A stretch of 21,482 nucleotides of DNA from contig CAZXBG010000064.1 in the NCBI GenBank assembly GCA_964638865.1, positions 1 to 21,482 of the forward strand. Direction: 5' to 3'. The position numbers and the translations under genes are program-made. The notes under the pieces are model-generated. The model was given only the letters and a program-made list of their open reading frames with translations, did not search any database and was not told the origin of the DNA. Below, one piece after another: positions 1-7,224 of this stretch. Numbering within the stretch: the first letter of the stretch is position 1; the number at the start of each line of letters is the position of its first letter. This DNA is from UBA7236 sp964638865. GTDB lineage: Bacteria > Bacteroidota > Bacteroidia > Chitinophagales > BACL12.

Positions 1-359
1 TTCCCTACTGCTGCCTCCCGTAGGAGTCGGGCCCGTGTCTCAGTGCCCGTGTGGCTGATCATGCTCTCACATCAGCTACCGATCGCAGACTTGGTGGGCC
101 GTTACCCCGCCAACTATCTAATCGGACGCACGCTCATCTCTAACCATCTGAATTTTAATTGTAGAACCATGTGATTCCGCAATGTTATGGGGAATTAGCT
201 CCAGTTTCCCGAAGTTGTGCCCCAGTTAAAGGTAGATTGCATACGTGTTACTCACCCGTTTGCCGGTTTCTGTAATCCGAAGACTACTTCTCCCTCGACT
301 TGCATGTATTAAGCCTGCCGCTAGCGTTCATCCTGAGCCAGTATCAAACTCTCCATTGT
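1..359 (-). rRNA. 16S ribosomal RNA, 5' part (truncated by window edge)
   Basis: The reverse complement reads as the start of a bacterial small-subunit rRNA. The universal 5' block AGAGTTTGATACTGGCTCAG lies at 333-352. The GTGAGTAACACGT region follows, and the ACTCCTACGGGAGGCAGCAG block (E. coli about 338-357) lies near position 6-25. The gene therefore runs right to left and leaves the window after roughly its first 360 nucleotides. The mature 5' end is placed near 359 by alignment in memory to the E. coli end and is approximate. The 27F primer region has A where most bacteria have C. This must not be read as protein-coding; an apparent reading frame at 300-542 is incidental. Confidence 0.97.
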
Positions 360-430
360 AAAAAAATTTGTAATTATACTATTGGGCTCCTTATTTTTCC
401 TGAACTTGCTACTAGTTGTTTCTCCAATAC

Positions 431-440
431 TTCAAAGAAC
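431..440 (-). promoter_or_regulatory. boxA-like antitermination element in the rRNA leader
   Basis: The minus strand reads GTTCTTTGAA in the leader about 70 nt before the 16S 5' end. It resembles the boxA element (TGCTCTTTA in E. coli) used by Nus-factor antitermination of rRNA operons. The position fits; the sequence match is only approximate. Confidence 0.4.
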
Positions 441-489
441 TTATTATTAATCTCCGTCTTTCCGACGACCTATTTTTTCAAATGGGACA

Positions 490-522
490 CAAAGGTAACA
501 CAACCGAAACTGATAATTCAAA
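490..522 (-). promoter_or_regulatory. Candidate rRNA promoter P2 (Bacteroidetes type)
   Basis: On the minus strand TTTG (522-519) is followed after 21 nt by TACCTTTG (497-490), fitting the Bacteroidetes -33 TTTG / -7 TAnnTTTG pattern. Transcription would start near 483, giving a leader of about 125 nt before the 16S gene. Confidence 0.65.
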
Positions 523-694
523 TTTTTAAAGAAAAAAATTAAATCTTTTTTTAGTTTCCCCTGAAAGCACTGTCGCATCTGCATTTCACACTAGAATTAT
601 TATTATTGTATAATTCTTTTTCTTGTAAGTGGAAGTTGTAATTTTGAGCCGCTTCTTCGGTATTAAATGTTACATAAAGAACAAATTGGGAGCG

Positions 695-725
695 CAAAGA
701 TAACTGTAATTATTACATCTTCAAA
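695..725 (-). promoter_or_regulatory. Candidate rRNA promoter P1 (Bacteroidetes type)
   Basis: On the minus strand TTTG (725-722), a 19-nt spacer and TATCTTTG (702-695) match the Bacteroidetes consensus at every fixed position. It points at the 16S gene, about 200 bp upstream of P2, and lies only 17 bp from the divergent serC start. No minus-strand coding sequence intervenes, so either it is a second rRNA promoter or it makes a leader RNA. Confidence 0.55.
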
Positions 726-741
726 TAAATATTAAAAAAAT

Positions 742-1967
742 ATGAAAGTTCACAATTTTAACGCCGGTCCAGCCATATTACCTGAGTCCGTTTTGAAACA
801 AGCAGCTGCCGCTGCCATTGAGTTTAATGGTTCTGGAATGTCCATTTTAGAAATCTCTCACCGCAGTAAAGATTTTCAGGCAGTGATGGATGAAGCAGCT
901 GCTTTGGTAAAAGAATTAGCTGGATTGAATGATGAATACAAGGTTTTATTCCTTCAGGGTGGTGCAAGCACTCAATTCGGAATGGTGCCGATGAACCTTC
1001 TTGAGACAAACGAAACCGCAGGATATGTCAACACAGGCACCTGGGCTAAAAAAGCACAGAAAGAAGCAAAACTATTCGGAAATGTTACAGAACTCGCTAC
1101 CTCTGAAGCCCAGGGTTACACTTTCCTTCCAAAAGGATACGCTATCCCCAACGACCTTAAATACTTTCACATCACCTCTAATAATACTATTTATGGAACA
1201 CAATACCATGGTTACCCGGCTAGTCCTGTACCCTATATAGTGGATATGAGCAGCGATATGTTTTCCAGAACGATGGATTACACCCAATTTGACCTTATTT
1301 ATGCCGGAGCGCAAAAAAATATCGGTCCCGCAGGTGTTACGCTTGTTATTATTAAAGAAAGCCTGCTCGGAAAAGTTAATCGCCAGATTCCGACCATGAT
1401 GGATTATCGCACACATATTAAAGAAGGATCTATGTTCAATACACCACCAGTGTTTGCTATCTATGTTACAATGCTCACACTGCGTTGGATAAAAGAAACA
1501 GGTTTGGCAACTATTGAGGCCCGCAACAAAGCCAAGGCAGAACTTTTATATGCAGCCATTGACAGCAATCCGTTATTTAAAGGAACTGTAGCAGTGGAAG
1601 ATCGCAGCTGGATGAATGTAAACTTCATTATGGAAAACCGCGAATGGGAACCGGAATTTTTACAATTTGCTAAAGAACACAAATGTATCGGACTTGCCGG
1701 CCACAGAAGTGTAGGCGGAATGCGCGCATCTTTATATAATGCACTTACAATTGATAGTGTGCAATATTTAGTTGACCTGATGGAAGAATTNNNNNNNNNN
1801 NNNNNNNNNNNNNNNNNNNNNNNNNNNNNNNNNNNNNNNNNNNNNNNNNNNNNNNNNNNNNNNNNNNNNNNNNNNNNNNNNNNNNNNNNNATAATGCACT
1901 TACAATTGATAGTGTGCAATATTTAGTTGACCTGATGGAAGAATTCAAAACCCTAAAAGGGAGTTGA
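742..1967 (+). CDS. serC: Phosphoserine aminotransferase (interrupted by an assembly gap)
   Basis: SerC converts 3-phosphohydroxypyruvate and glutamate to O-phosphoserine and 2-oxoglutarate with PLP, step 2 of serine synthesis; the family also acts in PLP synthesis. The N-terminus (NFNAGPAILP) and the PLP-lysine motif YAGAQKNIGPAGVT with Lys192 are diagnostic. A run of 100 N (1791-1890) splits the 3' end. The 55 bases before the gap (1736-1790) recur exactly after it (1891-1945), so the two contig ends overlap. If one copy and the N run are collapsed, the frame continues as ...VDLMEEFKTLKGS and stops at TGA 1965-1967. That gives an intact protein of about 356 residues, normal for SerC. Read literally through the Ns, the frame is wrong and ends falsely at 1926. 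serA follows on the same strand after 56 bp, so the two probably form an operon. PrsW-like, T9SS and other genes lie further downstream and are unrelated. Confidence 0.95.
1791..1890. other. Assembly gap (100 N) flanked by an exact 55-bp overlap
   Basis: Exactly 100 N separate two identical 55-bp segments (1736-1790 and 1891-1945). This is what a scaffolder leaves when adjoining contigs share a k-mer-length overlap that was not merged. The true gap length is probably negative, so no sequence need be missing. Confidence 0.92.
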
Positions 1968-1989
1968 ACTTTAAACCGGAGAAATCTAA

Positions 1990-2017
1990 CTACTAAATAC
2001 TAACTTCTAAATACTTA
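1990..2017 (+). repeat. Two degenerate 14-bp tandem copies before serA
   Basis: CTACTAAATACTAA (1990-2003) is followed directly by CTTCTAAATACTTA (2004-2017), 12 of 14 positions identical. The pair lies between the serC stop and the serA start and ends just before the A-rich stretch in front of the ATG. Confidence 0.6.
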
Positions 2018-2023
2018 AAAAAA

Positions 2024-2944
2024 ATGAGTTTAATATTATTGGCAACGGAAAAACCTTTTGCGAAAGACGCAGTTGATTTGATAAGAAACGTGATAGTTAA
2101 TGCAGGGCATGAAATGAAATTATTAGAAAACTACACAGAAAAATCACAGTTATCGGAAGCTTGTTCAAATGCGGATGCAATAATTGTGCGTAGTGATATT
2201 GTTGATCGCGAAGTAATTAATGCCGCATCAAATTTAAAAATTGCAGTTCGGGCGGGAGCGGGTTACGATAATCTTGACCTTATTGCAGCATCTGAAAAAA
2301 ATATTGTTTGCATGAATACTCCCGGACAAAATGCAAATGCCGTTGCAGAATGTGCTTTCGGAATGATGATTTATATGGCACGCAAACAATTTAGTGGAAG
2401 TTCGGGGACAGAATTACGCGGGAAAAAATTGGGAATCATTGGTTATGGAAACATAGGAAGATACATGGCGCAGATTGGCCGCGGTTTTGGCATGGAGGTT
2501 TTTGCTTATAAAAGAAATATGGACAGGCTTGCACTTCAAATTGACGGTGTAACTCCGGCAAATAGTTTTGAAGATATATTTGAACACTGCGAATATATTT
2601 CCTTACATATTCCTTCAACCGCTGAAACTAAAGGTGTAATTGATTATCATCTACTAAAACTTTTACCAAAAAACGGAATGCTTGTGAACACTGCACGATT
2701 AGATGTGGTAAATGAGGATGATCTTTTACAACTTATGGAAGAAAGAAAAGATATTACTTACGTTACAGATTTTATTCCAAAAAAAGAAACTGATTTTAAA
2801 GAGAAATTTCCTAAACGTATTTTTTATCCTTCAAAAAAAATGGGAGCACAAACCGAAGAAGCAAATGTAAATGCAGGAATTGCTGCTGCAAAACAGATTA
2901 TTGATTTTCTAGATAAAGGGATAGATACTTTCAGAGTAAACTAA
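2024..2944 (+). CDS. serA: D-3-phosphoglycerate dehydrogenase, short lysine-type
   Basis: It oxidises 3-phosphoglycerate to 3-phosphohydroxypyruvate with NAD, the first step of serine synthesis, in the cytoplasm. The 306 residues form the two-domain D-2-hydroxyacid dehydrogenase fold. The NAD-binding motif GIIGYGNIG spans about 137-145, and the substrate/catalytic arginine is in VNTAR (R225). There is no C-terminal ACT regulatory domain, so it is the short form, probably without serine feedback through ACT. The usual catalytic histidine (TPHxGG) is replaced by lysine in YPSKKMGAQTEEAN (K271/K272). This is the known pattern in Bacteroides SerA and the related Entamoeba enzyme, so it is a family trait and not a lesion. 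The gene follows serC by 56 bp and ends at a hairpin terminator. Confidence 0.93.
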   Translation: MSLILLATEKPFAKDAVDLIRNVIVNAGHEMKLLENYTEKSQLSEACSNADAIIVRSDIVDREVINAASNLKIAVRAGAGYDNLDLIAASEKNIVCMNTPGQNANAVAECAFGMMIYMARKQFSGSSGTELRGKKLGIIGYGNIGRYMAQIGRGFGMEVFAYKRNMDRLALQIDGVTPANSFEDIFEHCEYISLHIPSTAETKGVIDYHLLKLLPKNGMLVNTARLDVVNEDDLLQLMEERKDITYVTDFIPKKETDFKEKFPKRIFYPSKKMGAQTEEANVNAGIAAAKQIIDFLDKGIDTFRVN

Positions 2945-2950
2945 GGTAAT

Positions 2951-2986
2951 AAAAAAAATGCCGGGCAATTGTTCCCGGCATTTTGT
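2951..2986. terminator. Bidirectional hairpin terminator between serA and the facing gene
   Basis: An 11-bp inverted repeat AAAATGCCGGG (2955-2965) / CCCGGCATTTT (2974-2984) encloses an 8-nt loop. It has T-rich flanks on both strands and sits between convergent genes, so it can serve both. Confidence 0.88.
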
Positions 2987-2997
2987 AATGTATAAAA

Positions 2998-4410
2998 TCA
3001 TCTTACTGAAAAAATTTCAGTAATAGTTCCTGAATCTCCTTTAAGATTAATAATATAATTTCCAGGTAATAATTCTGTATTTGTAAAAGCATACATGTTT
3101 ATTCCTTTTTGAGCTGCAGTTGAAGAACTAACAATCTGTTGGCCCATCATATTTTTAATGGAAACTATATAATTTCCATCCTCCGGTGACGTATAATTGA
3201 TACTAAATTCACCATTATTAGGATTTGGGTATAAATTAGCACTTGAATTTTCAGATGCAAAACGCAAAACAATTTCCGAATTGTCGATTATTTTTAAAAT
3301 TTCGCCTCCTATTACATCGCTAACATATAATTCACCCATATAATTTTCCCCAAACGTTACATATTCAAATGCACCTTCTGTTAACAGAGGATGCGTAACC
3401 CAATCTGTTTCTCCCTTTACAATTGTGCTGTAAACGCCACTGCAATAATCGTTGAAAAAATATTTTCCTATCATATTTGGAAATTCTGTTCCACGATAAA
3501 CAAAACCTCCTATTACAGTACAACCCATATCATGAGAATACGCATAAATTGGATGTGTAAGTTGGTCCGTTACATCACAATTTGCAGGTTCAAATTTTTT
3601 AAATCCTTCTTTACAATCCCAACCATAATTTTGACCACCGGGTAGATCTGCTTTTTTGTAATTGATTTCTTCCCATTTATCTTGCCCAACATCAGCCAAC
3701 CAAAGGTCACCAGTTGTTCTGTCAAAACTAAATCTCCATGGATTACGAAGGCCCAATGCATAAATTTCAGGCATATAACCTTCAACACCTACAAATGGAT
3801 TAGAATCTGGAATCGAATATGGTAAAGCACCATTAACATTAATTCTTAATAATTTACCTAACAGTGATCCCGGATCCTGAGCAAATTGATTTGGATCGCC
3901 GGCATCACCACCATCGCCTAAACCAATATATAAATAACCATCAGGGCCAAAACGCAAACAACCACCATTATGATTTGCATATGGCTGCTTAACTTTAATC
4001 ATCACCATTTCACTAGAGGCATCAGCCATCATCGGATTGTCATCGCTTACAGAAAAACGTGAAATTCTTGTATTACCGGCTACATTTGTATAATTTACAT
4101 AAAAGTACCCGTTAGTAGCATAGTCAGGATGAAATGCTAAGCCAAGCAATCCACGTTCTGCTCCATCAAACTGGATTTTATCGCTGAGGTCAATAAAGGG
4201 AGAGGCAGATTTAATACCTGCGGCATTCACAATCCAGATCATACCGGTTTGTTCTACAATAAATAGACGCTCATCGCCACAATTTTCGATGCCAATCGGA
4301 ACTGAAAATCCTTCCGAAAATTCTTCCAATGCCAATTCGGGCATCACTGCTTGCGCGAAACAACTACCAGTTGCTCCAAGCGCCATCAAACAAATTAAAA
4401 TTTTTTTCAT
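2998..4410 (-). CDS. Secreted PQQ-dependent sugar (glucose/sorbosone) dehydrogenase-like protein with T9SS sorting domain
   Basis: The 470-residue protein begins with a signal peptide (MKKILICLMALGATGSCFAQ). A six-bladed propeller of the glucose/sorbosone dehydrogenase (GSDH) family follows. Family motifs are visible: ERGLLGLAFHPDY (about 85-97), NHNGGCLRFGPDG with His147 at the position of the catalytic histidine of soluble glucose dehydrogenase, YIGLGDGGDAGDP, and GLRNPWRFSFD with Arg222. From about 393 the protein has a type A Por secretion tail (LYPNPNNGEF ... SVR). It is therefore likely exported by Sec, moved across the outer membrane by type IX secretion, and released or anchored at the surface. 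The substrate is unknown; members oxidise aldoses using PQQ, and some lack demonstrated activity. It converges on serA and is expressed separately from its neighbours. The family call is firm; the enzymatic activity is not. Confidence 0.88.
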   Translation of the reverse strand: MKKILICLMALGATGSCFAQAVMPELALEEFSEGFSVPIGIENCGDERLFIVEQTGMIWIVNAAGIKSASPFIDLSDKIQFDGAERGLLGLAFHPDYATNGYFYVNYTNVAGNTRISRFSVSDDNPMMADASSEMVMIKVKQPYANHNGGCLRFGPDGYLYIGLGDGGDAGDPNQFAQDPGSLLGKLLRINVNGALPYSIPDSNPFVGVEGYMPEIYALGLRNPWRFSFDRTTGDLWLADVGQDKWEEINYKKADLPGGQNYGWDCKEGFKKFEPANCDVTDQLTHPIYAYSHDMGCTVIGGFVYRGTEFPNMIGKYFFNDYCSGVYSTIVKGETDWVTHPLLTEGAFEYVTFGENYMGELYVSDVIGGEILKIIDNSEIVLRFASENSSANLYPNPNNGEFSINYTSPEDGNYIVSIKNMMGQQIVSSSTAAQKGINMYAFTNTELLPGNYIINLKGDSGTITEIFSVR

Positions 4411-4808
4411 AATAATACGATTTTAAATTAAATAATAAATAAAGGAAAAAACAAACACCCATCCACAAAATGTTGAATTGCAAAGCTCTACCAGTCAGTA
4501 GTTTGCGTCTGATAGTTAAATTATATGTAAATACATGGGAATTTTAATCCCGTTTATGAGCAATTAAACCATCGGCATTTTTGATAATAATAATCAATAA
4601 AAGTGCTGAAATCAATTATGCGAAATTTTAGATTACAGGCATAAAAATAAAATGCGGAAGCAGTGCAACTGAGATACATATAGAGATAAAAAAAATTTGA
4701 AGCATTTCTGATAGACTTACTTCACTTCAAAATACACTATTTACTATTGATGGTTGCAAAGTAATATTTGGTTTTCCGTCGCTTGGTGAATAGGTTAAAG
4801 TTCCGGGC
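4411..4808. other. Intergenic region without recognised genes
   Basis: About 400 bp of AT-rich DNA upstream of the sugar dehydrogenase-like gene. No reading frame, tRNA or consensus TAnnTTTG promoter was convincing. A minor inverted repeat GGGAATTTTAATCCC lies near 4538-4552. Confidence 0.5.
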
Positions 4809-4842
4809 AAAAAAAAATGCGAAGTGAAAACTTCGCATTTTT
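4809..4842 (-). terminator. Rho-independent terminator after the glycine-rich T9SS gene
   Basis: The 9-bp stem ATGCGAAGT (4817-4825) / ACTTCGCAT (4830-4838) has a GAAA loop, read on the plus strand. On the minus strand it is followed by a run of nine T. It lies 20-45 bp past the stop codon of the minus-strand gene. Confidence 0.9.
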
Positions 4843-4861
4843 TTTATAAAAATTAATGTAT

Positions 4862-5722
4862 TTAGTTGATATATACATTTTTGCTGGCAACACCTTCATT
4901 ACTGTCAATTGTTACTACATAATTTCCGGAAGCAAATGCGCTCAGGTCAATTTGAGTAGAACCGTTAGTAAGAGTTTGGCTAGTGATCAGTTTACCGGTA
5001 AGATCGAAAATTCTTACAGTAGCATCAACAAGATTAACATTATTGATCACATTTACTGAACTTCCAAAGCTATAGATGTTAACAGAACCTGTAGGTAATT
5101 CAGCTACTGCCGTTCCAACTGTTGCGCCAGCTTCAATGGCTACATCAGCAGAATTTTCATAAGCGAAATCCATGATAGTAACGAATACTTCGTCGATATC
5201 AGATTCTAAACGAGCCCAACCGTAGTGAATATCACTTCCAATTGCGAATTTAACTCCAAGGAATTTTTCACCTTCACCAGGGAAATTACCATAAGTAACA
5301 CCGTAGAAGTTAGAAGCAACAACTGCAACATTTCCAAGACTTGGATAACTTAAGAAGGAGCCATCAGGTCCGATCTCATCACCTGCATCAAGTGCAGAAC
5401 CGTAAGGATAGTATGGTCCAACAGTTCCGATAGCCTGGTTAGAGGGTCCACCGATACCTAAAGAGCCAACACTGCCAAAAGCAGAAGCAAAAGACCAAGT
5501 TCCGTTTGAACCGGTTAAGCTGGAAGCTGCAATGATGAAATCCATAGTGCCATCACCATCGATATCCATCTCGAAAGCTTCTCCAAGACCGATAGTAACA
5601 TCAGTAATGTCAGTATAAACCACTTCAGCGTTCAATGAAGAGGTTCCGGCAGTCAAAGCAGCGGCCATTGCTGAATATGCCTTTAATTTTGAACCAGTTA
5701 AATTTTTGTAAATCTTATTCAT
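4862..5722 (-). CDS. Secreted glycine-rich protein with T9SS sorting domain, function unknown
   Basis: The reading frame is open up to 5782, but I place the start at the ATG at 5722 for two reasons. A TATATTTG promoter element at 5752-5745 lies downstream of the longer start, and MNKIYKNLTGSKLKAYSAMAAALTAGTSSLNA reads as an export signal. The resulting 286-residue protein has a DIDGDGTMDF motif (about 53-62), like calcium-binding DxDxDG loops of FG-GAP-like surface proteins. A Gly/Ser/Tyr-rich middle follows, and the last 70 or so residues are a T9SS type A-like tail (VNIYSFGSSV ... GKLITSQTL ... GNYVVTI ... KNVYIN). It is probably delivered to the cell surface. I recognise no enzyme domain. 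It is monocistronic, with its own promoter and terminator, and diverges from the DUF1015 gene. Confidence 0.75.
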   Translation of the reverse strand: MNKIYKNLTGSKLKAYSAMAAALTAGTSSLNAEVVYTDITDVTIGLGEAFEMDIDGDGTMDFIIAASSLTGSNGTWSFASAFGSVGSLGIGGPSNQAIGTVGPYYPYGSALDAGDEIGPDGSFLSYPSLGNVAVVASNFYGVTYGNFPGEGEKFLGVKFAIGSDIHYGWARLESDIDEVFVTIMDFAYENSADVAIEAGATVGTAVAELPTGSVNIYSFGSSVNVINNVNLVDATVRIFDLTGKLITSQTLTNGSTQIDLSAFASGNYVVTIDSNEGVASKNVYIN

Positions 5723-5744
5723 AATATTTTTTTTTTGATTGCCC

Positions 5745-5752
5745 AAATATAC
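5745..5752 (-). promoter_or_regulatory. -7 promoter element of the glycine-rich T9SS gene
   Basis: The minus strand reads TATATTTG, an exact TAnnTTTG match, about 23 bp before the chosen ATG. A possible TTTG lies 15-16 nt further upstream, closer than usual. Confidence 0.55.
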
Positions 5753-5895
5753 AATTTTTTTCATAATCAAAATTAGCCGCACCTATTTTTTAACAAAAAT
5801 TCCGTTTTTTTCCGGCTGGCTCTAGTCCTGATGAAGCATTTGTAATACTTTACCTATAAAATCCTGTGTATCAAAAACAAAAACAAAACACTTTC

Positions 5896-5903
5896 TATCT
5901 TTG
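5896..5903 (+). promoter_or_regulatory. -7 promoter element of the DUF1015 gene
   Basis: TATCTTTG matches TAnnTTTG and ends 16 bp before the ATG at 5920. The predicted transcript would start near 5910, which rules out the longer frame beginning at 5866. No clear TTTG lies at the -33 position. Confidence 0.6.
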
Positions 5904-5919
5904 CAAAAAAATTAGATTT

Positions 5920-7164
5920 ATGGCAATCATTAACCCATTCAAAGGATGGAGACCTAAACCGGAACTGGCAGAATTGGTGGCGAGCCGCCCTTATGACGTT
6001 TTAAACAGCGAAGAAGCACGTGCGGAAGCAGCAGGTAATGCTGTAAGTTTTTTACATGTATGTAAACCGGAAATAGACCTTCCGGAAAATATTGATCACT
6101 ATGCCGATGCTGTTTATGCTAAGGCAGTGGAAAACTGGAAGCGTTTTCAAACGGATGGAACCTTTAGTCAGGATGGCGCGCCTTGCTTATATGCATATCG
6201 CCAGATTATGAACGGCCATGCGCAAATTGGATTAGTGGCTAATTCCAGTATTGAGGATTATTTTAATGATATTATCAAAAAACACGAGTTTACAAGACCT
6301 GAAAAGGAAAATGACCGTATCAGACATATGTTTGAGTTGCAGTGTCACCCTGAACCGGTTTTTTTAACTTACCCGGATGTTGCATCTATTGATAAAATCA
6401 TCAATAATGTAGTGGAAAATAATGCTACTATGAATGATTTTACGGCGGAGGATGGAATTCAACATACATTTTGGGTTATAGATAATGAGCAACAAATAAT
6501 GGAACTTGTTGAGTTATTCCAACAATCTGTTCCGTTTACGTACATCGCTGATGGACACCACCGAAGCGCTTCCAGTGCTAAAGTTGGAAAACGTATGGGA
6601 GATGCAAATCCAAATCATACCGGGAAGGAGGAATATAATTTCTTTTTGAGTGTGATTTTCCCGGCAAGTCAGTTAATGATCATGGATTACAACAGGGTAA
6701 TAATTGATCTGAATGGACATTCTAAACAAAATATCATTGCAGCATTAGAAAATAATTTTATTGTAGAGCGGAGTGTTTCAACTTACAAGCCGGAAAATTT
6801 GCACAATTTCGGAATGTTTATAGAAAATGAATGGTATAAACTTACTGCAAAAGAAAATACTTACGATAATAATGATCCGATAGCAGTGCTTGATGTTACC
6901 ATTTTATCAAATCATATTTTAGATCCTATATTTGCTATTAAAGATCAGCGCACAGATAAAAGAATTGATTTTGTGGGCGGTATAAGAGGGTTAGGGGAAC
7001 TCGAAAAAAGAGTGAACAGCGGCGAAATGAAGATCGCATTCAGTTTATATCCGGTTTCTATTCAACAATTAATAAATATTGCAGATTCCGGAAATGTGAT
7101 GCCTCCGAAAAGCACTTGGTTTGAACCCAAATTGAGAAGTGGTTTGGTGGTGCATACTTTTTAA
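5920..7164 (+). CDS. DUF1015 family protein with a ParB-like DGHHR motif
   Basis: The frame is open from 5866, but the conserved start is MAIINPFKGWRPKPELAELVASRPYDV at 5920, just after a promoter element. This gives 414 residues, normal for DUF1015 (PF06245). Visible motifs are RPYDV (23-27), KHEFTRPEKENDR (121-133) and YIADGHHRSASSAK with DGHHR at 211-215. The last resembles the nucleotide/phosphate-binding motif of ParB-fold enzymes, including free serine kinases (SerK) of archaea. The protein has no signal peptide and should be cytoplasmic. In Bacteroidetes the family is often found next to serC-serA. Here two secreted-protein genes separate it from them, while a PLP enzyme of sulfur amino acid metabolism follows 57 bp downstream. 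A role on serine or O-phosphoserine is an inference from motif and context; biochemistry is not shown by the sequence. Confidence 0.85.
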   Translation: MAIINPFKGWRPKPELAELVASRPYDVLNSEEARAEAAGNAVSFLHVCKPEIDLPENIDHYADAVYAKAVENWKRFQTDGTFSQDGAPCLYAYRQIMNGHAQIGLVANSSIEDYFNDIIKKHEFTRPEKENDRIRHMFELQCHPEPVFLTYPDVASIDKIINNVVENNATMNDFTAEDGIQHTFWVIDNEQQIMELVELFQQSVPFTYIADGHHRSASSAKVGKRMGDANPNHTGKEEYNFFLSVIFPASQLMIMDYNRVIIDLNGHSKQNIIAALENNFIVERSVSTYKPENLHNFGMFIENEWYKLTAKENTYDNNDPIAVLDVTILSNHILDPIFAIKDQRTDKRIDFVGGIRGLGELEKRVNSGEMKIAFSLYPVSIQQLINIADSGNVMPPKSTWFEPKLRSGLVVHTF

Positions 7165-7224
7165 GGGGTTTTTAAGTTGTTTTTAAAATGTTATTAAGGG
7201 GTTTTTAAATTGTTTTTAAATATG
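7161..7224 (+). repeat. 33-bp tandem duplication spanning the DUF1015 stop to the next start
   Basis: TTAAGGGGTTTTTAA(G/A)TTG with TTTTTAAA following occurs at 7161 and again at 7194, period 33. The first copy begins on the DUF1015 stop codon. The second copy runs into the ATG at 7222. The first copy also carries an ATG (7188) in a matching context, opening a 6-codon frame that ends at 7208. Confidence 0.85.

Noticed and set aside
300..542. 80-residue open frame on the plus strand
   Set aside because: It lies across the 16S 5' end and its leader on the opposite strand; no protein features.
1887..1926. C-terminal residues of serC when read literally through the gap
   Set aside because: The frame is shifted by the arbitrary 100-N length; the collapsed overlap gives the conserved ending at 1967.
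1461..1948. Minus-strand frames opposite the serC 3' end
   Set aside because: They run through the N gap and are antisense to conserved SerC sequence.
5723..5782. Longer N-terminus of the glycine-rich T9SS protein
   Set aside because: A promoter -7 element lies inside it, so it would not be transcribed; the shorter start gives a proper export signal.
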